Positions 34,196 to 43,384 of a stretch of DNA of 64,000 bases are shown here, one piece after another. Both the position numbers and the translations under genes were made by a program. The notes beneath the pieces were generated by a model. It was not told where the DNA came from, searched no databases, and saw nothing but the letters and a program-made list of their open reading frames with translations. The stretch comes from JAEVLT01 sp964484065 (GTDB lineage: Bacteria; Bacillota; Bacilli; Bacillales; Cytobacillaceae): positions 292,647 to 356,646 of the forward strand of contig CAZAEW010000001.1 of NCBI GenBank assembly GCA_964484065.1. Reading direction: 5' to 3'. The first letter of the stretch is position 1; each line of letters begins with the position of its first letter.

Positions 34196-35077
34196 TTACG
34201 ATTTCCAAACGTTTATAATTGCTTTGGATGTTTTTGCCTTGCCGGCATGTCCAAGTCCATAAATGTCCTCAATTGTCCGCAATAAGGCAAAGTGATTTAA
34301 TCTTTCATGATATTGTCCTTTTATTACCATTGGCCCAACAAAAAACGTTGGGATCTTATTTTGGTGTGAACCCTCGTCCTCATCCCATGTGACAATTAAC
34401 AGACTGTTATGGGTTTTCGCCCATTGAACGTATCCATCCAAATTATTTTTTAACCATACATCTGCCTCCTTGATTGTTCCATCATGCATGTCATGTTTAA
34501 GAGTTGGAATGACAAATGAGACAGTCGGCAGCTTGTTATAATCAGATGGAAAGCTTTTCAGCGGCTGATTGGCTTCTTTCGGTATGTTTGTAAAGTTTAC
34601 CCACGGATTATGCTTGCGGGCATAACCGCTTTTGCCGGCAGATGCACCGTTAAAACCGATTGACGGCAGGTCCTCTGAATAGCCGATAAACAAATATTTT
34701 TTCAAAATTAATTCACTTGCCAGATTTGCAGTTGAAAATTTTGAAACCGGGACACGGTCATTTGAAACACTTTGATTTGATCCGGAAAATAAATCCAAAT
34801 AATTCGGCTGGCTGGGATGCTCAATCGCATAAAAATTCGTAAAATTTGCCCCTTGTTTCATTAATTTATTCATATAAGGAGCATTTGGGTTATTGGCGAT
34901 TTGCTGCCTTGAGTGGTTTTCTTCAACAACGATGACAATATGATCAATCTTTGGGAACTTCGCTTTTTCCATGTTCTTTTCAGCTGTTTTTTTCAGTTTC
35001 TGCTTTGCTGTATACTCCTTTGTACAGCCACTTAATAGAACCATAGCGATGGCCAAAAATATTAGCCATTTTTTCAA
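34196..35077 (-). CDS. Lipoprotein phosphoesterase (AcpA-like acid phosphatase family)
   Basis: A 293-residue lipoprotein: signal peptide with lipobox LLSGC at about residue 18, then a PF04185 phosphoesterase domain. Visible family blocks are IDHIVIVVEENHSRQQI (metal-binding start), IEHPSQPNYLDLFSG (nucleophile Ser region), PTLKHDMHDGT and LLIVTWDEDEG (metal-binding Asp/Glu). It probably releases phosphate from phosphomonoesters or phospholipid headgroups outside the cell. The ribosome site is AAAGGAGGAG before ATG 35077. Confidence 0.85.
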   Translation of the reverse strand: MKKWLIFLAIAMVLLSGCTKEYTAKQKLKKTAEKNMEKAKFPKIDHIVIVVEENHSRQQIANNPNAPYMNKLMKQGANFTNFYAIEHPSQPNYLDLFSGSNQSVSNDRVPVSKFSTANLASELILKKYLFIGYSEDLPSIGFNGASAGKSGYARKHNPWVNFTNIPKEANQPLKSFPSDYNKLPTVSFVIPTLKHDMHDGTIKEADVWLKNNLDGYVQWAKTHNSLLIVTWDEDEGSHQNKIPTFFVGPMVIKGQYHERLNHFALLRTIEDIYGLGHAGKAKTSKAIINVWKS

Positions 35078-35127
35078 TAGAAAACTCCTCCTTTTCTAAC
35101 CAGTCTAAAATAAATATAGCCCTATTT

Positions 35128-35946
35128 TTATCTTTTACTGCCTATATGGTTTAAGAAAAACCAAACACTTTTGGAAATTCGCTCTGCCGGGCGTGTGATA
35201 AAATTGGCCATTATTAAAACCGGAGGGTACTCTCGCCAATAATGAAGATTGCCTGAAGAGACCTCCAGCTTTGCAGCAGACTCTAAGACAACACCGTACC
35301 CCATCCCTTCCATTACATACTGTTTCACAGCCTCCGTTGAATCCAGCCGCATAACATCCAAATCAATCGCTTCTCCCAAAGGAATCGTAACGTCGCCGGG
35401 AATTAAAATGGTCCGGCTATGAAACGAGGAGGACGGCTGAATGCCAATCAGCCTCTCTTGAGAATAGCGGATTACCCGATAGGCGGATTCATCGTCGGGT
35501 TCTTTTAATGTCATACCGACATCAATATTCCCCATTCGAACGGACCTTTCAATTTCCTCATCCGTGCCCGTTTCAATTTCAACTGTAATATCAGGATACA
35601 TTTTTGTAAAAGATAGTAATAACTTTGGAAGAAGAAATGTTCCTGCAACCGGGGAAGCACCAACAACGATCCGCCCCCGATTCCCAAGCCTGAATTCTTC
35701 CATCGTTCGATAGATTTGTCCTTCCAAGGAAAGAATTAATCTTGCATATTCTAAAAACGTCAGCCCTGCATCTGTCACTGAAATGTTTCTGCCGACAATT
35801 GTGAACAATGAAACCCCTACTTCCTGTTCCAATCGCTTCAATTGCATGGATATAGCCGGCTGGCTGACATGAAGGTCTTTTGCAACTTGCGTGATGTTTC
35901 CTGTCTTAACAACCTGTTCAAATAAGGCTAAATGTTTCGTATTCAT
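35128..35946 (-). CDS. LysR-family transcriptional regulator
   Basis: A 272-residue regulator. Residues 1-60 form the winged helix-turn-helix (NITQVAKDLHVSQPAISMQL then KRLEQEVGVSLF). The remainder is the two-lobed substrate-binding domain (VVGASPVAGTFLLPKLLLSF). The frame also allows an ATG five codons earlier; ATG 35946 has GAGG nine bases upstream. It is divergent from serC across about 300 bp of AT-rich DNA, the usual place for LysR targets, so serC is a candidate target. The ligand is unknown. Confidence 0.85.
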   Translation of the reverse strand: MNTKHLALFEQVVKTGNITQVAKDLHVSQPAISMQLKRLEQEVGVSLFTIVGRNISVTDAGLTFLEYARLILSLEGQIYRTMEEFRLGNRGRIVVGASPVAGTFLLPKLLLSFTKMYPDITVEIETGTDEEIERSVRMGNIDVGMTLKEPDDESAYRVIRYSQERLIGIQPSSSFHSRTILIPGDVTIPLGEAIDLDVMRLDSTEAVKQYVMEGMGYGVVLESAAKLEVSSGNLHYWREYPPVLIMANFITRPAERISKSVWFFLNHIGSKR

Positions 35947-36243
35947 CCTTTTTTTCCTCATCTATAATATTTTAGTTATGAATATATAACAATAATTATA
36001 TTTGAATTATACATTAATTCGTGCCAATATAGAATCATGTTAAAAAAATCACTATTTAAACAAAAGTAAAAATATTCTAACAAGTAAATGGATATTATTT
36101 CATTCACTAAGAAATGCTTCAATCTATTCGTATGTAAAATAATTTAATAATATTATTTTTTCAAATATTTAAAATATGCTTTTTCTCCATAATGTTATAT
36201 CATGTACGTAGAGAAAATAGTATGAAAAACGGGAGTGAAAAAA
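35947..36243. other. Divergent LysR-serC intergenic region
   Basis: 297 bp, very AT-rich, with several short A/T palindromes near 35990 but no clear promoter I can call. The serC leader has no T-box or riboswitch that I recognise. Confidence 0.5.
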
Positions 36244-37341
36244 ATGAGTGTTAAAGTACAACGCGCTTACAATTTTAATGCAGGACCTTCTGCTCTTCCT
36301 TTAGAGGTTCTTGAAAAAGCTCAGGCAGAATTAATCGATTTCCGCGGAACAGGAATGTCTGTCATGGAGTTAAGCCACCGGAGCGCAGCCTATGAAGAAG
36401 TACATAATCAGGCAAAAGCTAATTTAGCTGAATTGCTTTCCATCCCTGAAAACTATGAAATTCTTTTCCTTCAGGGTGGAGCCAGCCTGCAATTTTCCAT
36501 GATTCCAATGAACTTTTTAAAGCCTGATCAAAAAGCAGGATATGTGATGACAGGTTCTTGGTCTGAAAAAGCATTTAAAGAGGCTGGTTTGTTCGGCAGC
36601 GCTTATCAAGTATGCAGCACAAAAGACACGAATTACAGCCGCATTCCAAAACTTGATGAATTGCAATACAGCGCCGGCGATGCTTATTTACACATTACAT
36701 CAAATAATACCATTTTCGGAACAGAGTGGAAAGAATTCCCTAACACTGGTGATGTTCCATTAATCGCCGATATGTCCAGTGATATTTTGTCAACACCAAT
36801 TGATGTCAGCAAGTTTGCCATGATTTATGCCGGCGCTCAAAAGAACCTTGGACCATCAGGTGTTACGGTTGTCATTATTCGCAAAGACTTCCTTGAAACA
36901 GCAAACAACGATATCCCAACAATGTTAAAATACAGCACTCATGCCAAAAATAATTCCTTGTACAACACACCGCCAACATTCGGCATTTATATGCTTGGTG
37001 AGGTTTTAAGCTGGGCGAAGGGCATTGGCGGGATTGAGGCAATTGCCAAGCGCAATGAGGAGAAAGCAAAATTAATCTATGATGCGATCGATGAAAGCAA
37101 CGGATTCTATATTGGCCATGCTGAAAAGGACAGCCGTTCTCTCATGAACATCACATTCCGTGTAAAAAATGAAGAGCTGGAGAAAAAATTCCTGGCTGAA
37201 GCTAAACAAGCAGGGTTCGTTGGCGTGAACGGCCACCGTTCCGTCGGCGGCTGCCGTGCCTCTGTTTACAATGCTGTTCCTTATGAAGCTTGTAAAGCGT
37301 TCAGCGAATTTATGCTTCAATTCCAAAAAGTTAACGGCTAA
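36244..37341 (+). CDS. serC: Phosphoserine aminotransferase
   Basis: A 365-residue PLP enzyme of serine synthesis: 3-phosphohydroxypyruvate plus glutamate gives phosphoserine. The start AYNFNAGPSALPLEVLEKAQ is diagnostic. FLQGGASLQFSMIPMN forms the cofactor pocket, and the PLP lysine lies in MIYAGAQKNLGPSGVT. GHRSVGGCRASVYNAVP near the end binds substrate phosphate. ATG 36244 is chosen over GTG 36235, as GGGAG is placed correctly before it. Serine dehydrogenase and phosphatase partners are not in the window. Confidence 0.96.
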   Translation: MSVKVQRAYNFNAGPSALPLEVLEKAQAELIDFRGTGMSVMELSHRSAAYEEVHNQAKANLAELLSIPENYEILFLQGGASLQFSMIPMNFLKPDQKAGYVMTGSWSEKAFKEAGLFGSAYQVCSTKDTNYSRIPKLDELQYSAGDAYLHITSNNTIFGTEWKEFPNTGDVPLIADMSSDILSTPIDVSKFAMIYAGAQKNLGPSGVTVVIIRKDFLETANNDIPTMLKYSTHAKNNSLYNTPPTFGIYMLGEVLSWAKGIGGIEAIAKRNEEKAKLIYDAIDESNGFYIGHAEKDSRSLMNITFRVKNEELEKKFLAEAKQAGFVGVNGHRSVGGCRASVYNAVPYEACKAFSEFMLQFQKVNG

Positions 37342-37354
37342 TAAAATAAATAGA

Positions 37355-37403
37355 AAAAAGGCTCATGCAAATGGTGAATCACCATTTACCCGAGCCTTTT
37401 TTT
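37355..37403. terminator. Bidirectional terminator between serC and the amino-acid permease
   Basis: AAAAAGGCTC/GAGCCTTTTT stem with an inner AAATGGTGA/TCACCATTT hairpin. The T-run reaches into the end of the permease gene. Confidence 0.88.
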
Positions 37404-38823
37404 ATTGGACATTTTTTAGAAACGGTTTCTGGGAAATCTCATCATTTAAGTGGCTATGTTTTCTTCCATAAAAGAAATAAACCAGTGTTCCAATCGCCAG
37501 CCAAATTAAAAAGGAGATCCATGTAATTCTTGGCAGGCTTAAAGCAAGATAAAAACAAAGCAGCGCGCTAATCGCCGGAAGGACCGGAACAAGCGGTACA
37601 CGGAAAGTAGCTTTTATCTCCGGGTGTTTTTTCCTTAGGATGATGATGGCAATTGAGATGAGCGTAAAAGCTGCTAAAGTGCCCATGTTCACCAGATGCG
37701 CGAGCGTTGTTAAATCGATAAAACCCGCAATTCCCGCTGCAACGAAACCGGTCAGCCAGGTGTTAAAAAACGGAGTCCGGTACTTTTTATGAACGGAAGC
37801 CAGTTTCTTCGGCAATAACCCGTCGCGGCTCATCGCAAAAGATAACCGGACCTGAGCATAAATCAATGCCAGCAGCACAGTTGTAATCCCGGCAACGGCG
37901 CCGATGGAAATAATCCCAGCCAAGTGATTCTGACCCACTAATTTTAGGGCAAGAGCAACAGGGTCTCCTACATTTAATTTTGTATATGGAACCATACCTG
38001 TCAAAATAAAAGCTACCGCAATGTATAAAATTGTACAAATCGCCAATGAACCGACTATTCCAAGCGGCATATCGCGTTTTGGATTTTTTACTTCTTCTGA
38101 TGCTGTTGCAATCACATCAAACCCAATGTAAGCAAAAAATACCGTGGCAGCACTCGTTATAATTCCGTGAAAGCCAAATGGAGCAAACGGTGTCCAGTTT
38201 GCAGGCTTAACATATTTCACTCCGGCAAAAATAAACAGCAGGATGATTCCCAATTTGATAAAAACCATCACATTATTAAAACGGGTACTTTCTTTAACCC
38301 CCATACTTACAACAGCTGTAATTAAAAGAATAATAATTATGGCTGGCAAATCAACAATTCCGCCCGTTCCTGTTCCGGGTGCAGATGAAAGCAGTGCAGG
38401 AAAATGAATTCCAATCCCCTCAAGCAAAGAACGGAAATAAGCGGACCAACCGGTGCCAACTGCAGACACGGCCAGAACGTATTCCAGCATCAGATCCCAG
38501 CCGATCAAAAAGGCCATGATCTCACCCATTGTCGCATACGTATAAACATAAACACTGCCGGAAACCGGAACGGCTGATGAAAATTCCGCATAGCAAAGTG
38601 CAGCAAGAGCACAGGCAATCCCTGCAATAATAAATGAAATAATAATGGCCGGTCCTGCACTTTGGGCAGCTACTACACCTGTGACAACAAATATTCCTGT
38701 ACCAATAACACAGCCTACACCAAGGAAGATCAAGTCAAGCAAACTTAAAGATCGGTTAAGTTCGACTTTTTTGCTTTGAGCGATCATGGCGCTTAAAGGC
38801 TTTTTCCTAAATAACTGATTCAT
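37402..38823 (-). CDS. APC-family amino-acid permease (YfnA/CAT type)
   Basis: A 473-residue transporter with 12 membrane segments. The first helix shows GVGCVIGTGIFVVTGVVAAQ, the APC substrate/sodium-site motif. FFAYIGFDVIATASEEVKNP is the conserved sixth-helix region of the cationic amino-acid transporter group. Typical substrates in Bacillus are branched-chain or other neutral amino acids; I cannot tell which. ATG 38823 follows GGAGGACACC. It converges with serC. Confidence 0.88.
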   Translation of the reverse strand: MNQLFRKKPLSAMIAQSKKVELNRSLSLLDLIFLGVGCVIGTGIFVVTGVVAAQSAGPAIIISFIIAGIACALAALCYAEFSSAVPVSGSVYVYTYATMGEIMAFLIGWDLMLEYVLAVSAVGTGWSAYFRSLLEGIGIHFPALLSSAPGTGTGGIVDLPAIIIILLITAVVSMGVKESTRFNNVMVFIKLGIILLFIFAGVKYVKPANWTPFAPFGFHGIITSAATVFFAYIGFDVIATASEEVKNPKRDMPLGIVGSLAICTILYIAVAFILTGMVPYTKLNVGDPVALALKLVGQNHLAGIISIGAVAGITTVLLALIYAQVRLSFAMSRDGLLPKKLASVHKKYRTPFFNTWLTGFVAAGIAGFIDLTTLAHLVNMGTLAAFTLISIAIIILRKKHPEIKATFRVPLVPVLPAISALLCFYLALSLPRITWISFLIWLAIGTLVYFFYGRKHSHLNDEISQKPFLKNVQ

Positions 38824-39123
38824 GGTGTCCTCCATCTTAAGATTGTAAATTATCGAAATTATTCCACTAAAGAATAATACTGTCGAAAATAGTCGAAGTC
38901 AAGGATATTTTCGTTTAAATCATTATTTTGCAAAAATATTTGTGATATTTTTTTGAATAAAGCGACAGTTCATAGGTCTTTCCTCTTATTTTTTCAAATA
39001 ATTTCCAACATTTCAGATATTTGTCACATTTACCTCCCGTATTTTGCATCTGTGCGAATATAATAAAAGCAAAGGGGGGCTTACAATTAGGTTCCTTTTC
39101 AAAAAGAAGGGAGGTGAGGGGCC
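38824..39123. other. Intergenic region between the permease and a small gene
   Basis: 300 bp of AT-rich DNA. A TATAAT-like box at about 39057-39062 may serve the small gene at 39124; nothing else is evident. Confidence 0.4.
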
Positions 39124-39318
39124 ATGTCATTCGCAGATTTTGATGATATCTATATGATTTGCTGTGAAAGGGAAAAAGCAGAGATGTTTGAGGAGATCTA
39201 CAACGTGAATCATTTATATGATGATATCGTTAAAGATTTCCGCATGATGCGGACGAACCGCTGGTGGGAGGAAGCTGAAAAGGAAATCAGGGCAGAAAAA
39301 GAAGCAGTTCTCCATTAG
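39124..39318 (+). CDS. Small acidic hypothetical protein (64 aa)
   Basis: Reads MSFADFDDIYMICCEREKAE and continues with charged helical sequence ending EAVLH. It is mostly Glu/Asp/Lys with a Cys-Cys pair and a WWEEAEKE segment, and has no membrane segment. I do not recognise the family. An unusually strong ribosome site, AAGGGAGGTGAGG, lies before ATG 39124, which is the main reason to call it real. It is alone on its strand. Confidence 0.6.
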   Translation: MSFADFDDIYMICCEREKAEMFEEIYNVNHLYDDIVKDFRMMRTNRWWEEAEKEIRAEKEAVLH

Positions 39319-39340
39319 AAAAATCTAAAGAGATGGCAGG

Positions 39341-40297
39341 TTAAACTAAATGAATCAACATCTTGATCTTTTTAATTCGTCCCCCCTTGCTTACAGTCAA
39401 TAAGAAGTAAGCACAGGGGGATTCATGTTTTAAGTTGTATTTTTTTAGAAAAGCTAAAACTTTGTTACTCATCATTTTTGCTTCCGGAGATGCTAGGTTT
39501 GCTCCAAATTGCTTGTTTACCCCGCTGTGGGAAAGAGTCGCACACTTATAAAATTCAACTGTATTCCCTGCCTTTTTTGTTTTTTCCATAAAAGCGGAAA
39601 CGGATTCTTTACCTCGTGCCACTAAAAACATAGGAGGCAGATTTTTATTATCAGCATATGTTAACGGTGAAGCTTCTATCCACGAATTCTGATCCTTTCC
39701 AAATACTTTTTTATAGGAACTCATTCGGTTGATAAAATCTGGAAGATTAATGGGTCCCTCCAAATTGACAACAGAATTCAGTATATGCGGTGATAATCCG
39801 ACATCATGAAAATATTTAGGGTTAGCCGCGATCAGCATCATAAGATGTCCTCCTGAGGAATGGCCGATCATATTGATTTTAGATTTATCAATATGGTAGG
39901 TGTCTGCATGATCGTAGATCCATTTTACCGATGAGGCTAAATCATCAGCCATATTCGTATATGTTGCTTTTGGAGAAAGACGATGGTTGACAGACACAAA
40001 TACATAGCCATTATTTACAAAAAAGGAAGACTTGCTGTCAACGTTCTTTTTATCTCCTCCCGACCACCCACCGCCGTGCACGTAGATGATGACTGGCAAT
40101 TTTTTTGCACTGCTGATTTCCGGACTATAGATATCGAGACGCTGCTTTGGATTATCTCCATATTTAAGATTCGAGCTTTTGGCCATTGGCTGGGAATGTT
40201 GAGGAACAAAATAATAGACGGTACCTGCAAGGAATACCAATACAATGATGAGCAATGATAAAAATACAGCTTTATTTTTCGGCGATAGTTGCAGCAT
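39341..40297 (-). CDS. Membrane-anchored alpha/beta-hydrolase (esterase/lipase type)
   Basis: A 318-residue enzyme with an N-terminal signal anchor (residues 10-30). The BD-FAE-like esterase fold shows oxyanion motif VHGGGWSGGD, nucleophile elbow GHSSGGH and a late His in LSHSGVNKQF. It probably cleaves carboxyl esters outside the membrane. The last 20 residues are basic and hydrophobic and may be an extension. GGAGGA precedes ATG 40297. The substrate is unknown. Confidence 0.82.
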   Translation of the reverse strand: MLQLSPKNKAVFLSLLIIVLVFLAGTVYYFVPQHSQPMAKSSNLKYGDNPKQRLDIYSPEISSAKKLPVIIYVHGGGWSGGDKKNVDSKSSFFVNNGYVFVSVNHRLSPKATYTNMADDLASSVKWIYDHADTYHIDKSKINMIGHSSGGHLMMLIAANPKYFHDVGLSPHILNSVVNLEGPINLPDFINRMSSYKKVFGKDQNSWIEASPLTYADNKNLPPMFLVARGKESVSAFMEKTKKAGNTVEFYKCATLSHSGVNKQFGANLASPEAKMMSNKVLAFLKKYNLKHESPCAYFLLTVSKGGRIKKIKMLIHLV

Positions 40298-40458
40298 TTT
40301 CCATCCTCCTTATATTCCTTATTTTAAATGACGATGTGAACATCATAATAGTTTTTTAATGAAAAAAAGAGGCCTTCTCAAAGAATCGTACATAACGACA
40401 TCTTTGAGCTGACCTCAAAAAATATTACTCTCTTTTTAATTAAGGTAAACCAAATTAT

Positions 40459-40755
40459 TTATTCGACGTCACCCGTCCAAGAAAGCATTCCACCCGTCAT
40501 ATTAATGACGTTGAATCCTTGCATATCAAGAAATTGTGTTGCACGGCCGCTTCTCCCGCCGGAACGGCAAACCATAATATATTCTTTTGATTTATCCAAC
40601 TCATTCATACGGAACTCAATTAATCCTAAAGGAATATTAACGGCACCAGGAATTTTTCCAGCCGCAACTTCCTCCACTTCACGGACATCAATGATATCCA
40701 ATTTCTTTCCTTCTTTAAGTAAGTTTTCAACTTCTTTTGCTGTAATCGATTTCAT
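40459..40755 (-). CDS. Rhodanese-domain sulfurtransferase
   Basis: A 98-residue single rhodanese domain. It begins ITAKEVENLLKEGKKLDIID and has the active-site loop CRSGGRS, where Cys carries a persulfide, and the C-terminal GGMLSWTGDVE. It moves sulfane sulfur between carriers. The gene lies downstream of a CstR-type persulfide sensor in the same direction, a pairing typical of reactive-sulfur detoxification. The ribosome site GGAGAATC precedes ATG 40755. Confidence 0.9.
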   Translation of the reverse strand: MKSITAKEVENLLKEGKKLDIIDVREVEEVAAGKIPGAVNIPLGLIEFRMNELDKSKEYIMVCRSGGRSGRATQFLDMQGFNVINMTGGMLSWTGDVE

Positions 40756-40881
40756 CTTATTTGATTCTCCTTTTCAAATTTAACATTAGTTTTTTTGTAA
40801 AACCTAATTTTATCAAATTTTGCTTTCCTGCTGGCTCCGCATCCCGCTTTGAAAAATGACAATAACCTCTATATCCTTTTT

Positions 40882-41145
40882 CTATCTGCTTTTAACAAGC
40901 AGATTGACAGCCTCTTGAATTAATACTTCCGTATCCTTATTTTGAGGGTCGTCTGGTTGTTGAAGACAATAAACTAGATTTGAACTGACGATTACACCGA
41001 TCGTTCGGTCGATGGCTGTTCTTGCAGCTGATAATTGTGTAATCAAATCTTTACAATCCTTCTCTTCTTCCATCATGCGCAAAATCCCTCTTAACTGCCC
41101 CTCAACGCGTTTCATTCTATTTCTAATTTGATCGCTATACTCCAT
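40882..41145 (-). CDS. cstR: CstR-like persulfide-sensing repressor (CsoR superfamily)
   Basis: An 87-residue all-helical regulator of the DUF156/CsoR superfamily (MKRVEGQLRGILRMMEEEKD). Cys31 and Cys60 are present at exactly the positions of the two reactive cysteines of Staphylococcus CstR. The copper-ligand His of true CsoR is absent. That pattern means per- and polysulfide sensing rather than copper sensing. A palindromic operator overlaps its promoter at 41263-41278, and the downstream gene is a rhodanese. Contrast the genuine CsoR at 60017-60364. Confidence 0.85.
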   Translation of the reverse strand: MEYSDQIRNRMKRVEGQLRGILRMMEEEKDCKDLITQLSAARTAIDRTIGVIVSSNLVYCLQQPDDPQNKDTEVLIQEAVNLLVKSR

Positions 41146-41259
41146 ATTCCCCCTCCTCTGCCAATTTAATCATCGTATGTTATTCAAACATTCTCCCATC
41201 CCAAGAGCAATGTTATGAAACGATGCTGCATTTAAAGAGACAGCTCTGACAAGGTTTAT

Positions 41260-41286
41260 ATTATACCCTAATGGGTATTTTGTCAA
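41260..41286 (-). promoter_or_regulatory. cstR promoter with overlapping CsoR/CstR-type operator
   Basis: On the minus strand TTGACA (41281-41286) and TATAAT (41260-41265) are 15 bp apart. Between and overlapping them is ATACCCTAATGGGTAT (41263-41278), an inverted repeat ATACCC/GGGTAT. A bound repressor would block RNA polymerase, so the regulator probably controls itself and the rhodanese. Confidence 0.8.
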
Positions 41287-41301
41287 TTCAATAAAAATAG
41301 T

Positions 41302-41333
41302 AACAGTTCCCTCCTCCGTGAGAACTGTTATTT
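41302..41333 (-). terminator. Terminator after the KimA-like transporter gene
   Basis: AACAGTTC/GAACTGTT stem followed by an interrupted T-run on the minus strand. Confidence 0.7.
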
Positions 41334-41349
41334 GAATTGTCATCCCAAA

Positions 41350-43257
41350 TTATTTTTTCATATGAAAAGGAATCGTTGTGACAGCAATATTTTTATGATG
41401 CAGGATCCAAACTCTTAATAGAAGAGCACTGTGATTATGTAATATCGTTTGCCACCACTTGCGGGGATATAATTCAGGAATAATAATGTTAACAAATCCC
41501 CTTTCTCTTTCCTGTCCCTCCTCGATTACTTCAATTAACCTATCTAGAGGTTCAAGCAATGATCTGTATTTGCTTTTTAGACATACGAGCCTGCATGGAG
41601 ATCCCCACTTCTTCCATTTGTTCTCCATTTCATGGATGGCTTCATCATCAAATCCAATATAAACGGCAATGACTTTTGCATTCATACTTTTAGCAAATGA
41701 TAACGAATTGTTAACAATTCGTTGAATTCCGGAAACCAGGACAATGGTTAACATATCTCCTGGAACCGGAAATGTATCCGGTTCCAGACTAATCTCTTTT
41801 ACAATTTCTTCATAATGGTGATGAATGGCAAATGAAAAAGAGATAACAATCGGCAGCAGGATCAATATGATCCAGGCCCCGCCCATAAATTTAGTAACAG
41901 AAAAAACAACCACTACTAGAGAGGTAATGATTGCACCAATGATGTTTATAACAAGTTTGATTTGCCAATAAGGTCCTTTCACCTTTAGCCACCTGCGAAT
42001 TAGTCCAAATTGCGCTACCGAAAAAGAAAGGAAAACACCTATAGCAAACAAAGGAATTAATGAATTGGTGTGGGCATGAAAGCCTAAAATCAACAGACTT
42101 GCAAAAGCAGCCAGCAAAATAATTCCATTGGAATATCCAAGCCGATCACCTCTATTTGCTAATCCCCTTGGTAAAAAACCATCGTCAGCAACAATCGCAG
42201 CAAGCTGTGAAAATCCCGTAAAGGTGGAGTTTGCTGCAAGAATAAGAGCAATAAAAGTTGACCAAATAATGATTTGATAAAGGATCCCCCGGCCAAAATA
42301 AGTGCTTGCCAATTGAGAAACTAAAGTATTGTGCGGTGATGATGATATTCCGTTTACATAAAGATGAAAGGCAAATCCGAGCAATGTTGCCGCTGTAAGA
42401 ATTCCAATCGCAATATAAGTTTTCGTGGCGTTTTTTTGCTGCGGATCCCGAAAAACAGGAACCGAATTAGAAATGGTTTCGATTCCAGTTAAGGCTGTAC
42501 ATGCCGAGCTAAAAGCTTTTAAAAAAAGCAAAGTAGTGAATCCTTCAGGAAAAACCCCAAATTCCGGCGTTGCAGCTTTCCTGACCCCCCCAATAAATTC
42601 ATCCGCTAATCCCACCGTAATTAAGGTAATCATACATCCCATGAAAGCAAACATTGGCCAAGAAAATATATTTGAAGATTCCTTAATTCCCCGCAAATTA
42701 ACGAATACGAGCATAAATACACAAAGAATGGCAAGGAGAGTTTCGTATGGTAAAAGTTTTGTATACGCAGAAACAATTGCCTCCATTGCCGCGGACACAG
42801 AAACGGCAACCGTCAAACTATAATCTATCAGTAATGAGCTTGAGGCAACAAGAGGAATCCATTTCGCTTTAAAATTATCTTTCGCAATCGAGTATGCCCC
42901 TCCGCCATTTGGATAGGCGATAATTCCCATAATATATGAAAGAATTAAAATACATAATAGGAAGATTATTAAAATAACAATTGGAACAATAAGCCATATT
43001 CCATTTTTCCCAAGTACTGAAAGTTCAGCCATAGCTGATTCCGGTCCGTATGTAATCGAGGTATATAAATCTCCTGACAGTATTGAAAGGGCGATGATCC
43101 AATGCAGCTTTGTTTGCTGGCCTTTTAATTCTGCCGTGCGCAAGGGACGCCCAATCAACATTCTTTTTATCTGTTTAATATCTGTCATTGCATACCAAAT
43201 TGCCAAAACTGTGAAAGCAATCAATAACCCTTCAACCCAAGAAAGCCAATGAGCCAT
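41350..43257 (-). CDS. KimA-like APC-superfamily transporter with cytoplasmic C-domain
   Basis: A 635-residue protein with a leading extra helix, then a 12-helix APC core (SGDLYTSITYGPESAMAELS, AYPNGGGAYSIAKDNFKAKW). From about 500 it has a soluble USP-like domain ending HNHSALLLRVWILHHKNIAV then TTIPFHMKK. The C-terminal end is nearly the same as B. subtilis KimA (YdaO), the high-affinity potassium importer regulated by c-di-AMP. It may carry potassium, but amino-acid transport is possible. The 127-bp upstream gap is too short for the ydaO riboswitch and shows none. GGGGGAC precedes ATG 43257. Confidence 0.8.
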   Translation of the reverse strand: MAHWLSWVEGLLIAFTVLAIWYAMTDIKQIKRMLIGRPLRTAELKGQQTKLHWIIALSILSGDLYTSITYGPESAMAELSVLGKNGIWLIVPIVILIIFLLCILILSYIMGIIAYPNGGGAYSIAKDNFKAKWIPLVASSSLLIDYSLTVAVSVSAAMEAIVSAYTKLLPYETLLAILCVFMLVFVNLRGIKESSNIFSWPMFAFMGCMITLITVGLADEFIGGVRKAATPEFGVFPEGFTTLLFLKAFSSACTALTGIETISNSVPVFRDPQQKNATKTYIAIGILTAATLLGFAFHLYVNGISSSPHNTLVSQLASTYFGRGILYQIIIWSTFIALILAANSTFTGFSQLAAIVADDGFLPRGLANRGDRLGYSNGIILLAAFASLLILGFHAHTNSLIPLFAIGVFLSFSVAQFGLIRRWLKVKGPYWQIKLVINIIGAIITSLVVVVFSVTKFMGGAWIILILLPIVISFSFAIHHHYEEIVKEISLEPDTFPVPGDMLTIVLVSGIQRIVNNSLSFAKSMNAKVIAVYIGFDDEAIHEMENKWKKWGSPCRLVCLKSKYRSLLEPLDRLIEVIEEGQERERGFVNIIIPELYPRKWWQTILHNHSALLLRVWILHHKNIAVTTIPFHMKK

Positions 43258-43384
43258 GGATAGGTCCCCCTTCTAACCTAGGTGCTTCCAGCAATCTTCC
43301 GATTTAAGTCCTTTTTCTATAAGTAAATTGTACCACTTTTAGAAATATTTTTTTATTTCCGTGATAACACGGATCGAAAATATC

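Noticed and set aside
38915..39130. Minus-strand frame of 71 codons
   Set aside because: AT-rich intergenic sequence with no ribosome site, opposite the well-supported small gene at 39124.
43258..43384. ydaO (c-di-AMP) riboswitch before the KimA-like gene
   Set aside because: The gap is too short and shows none of the expected pairing.
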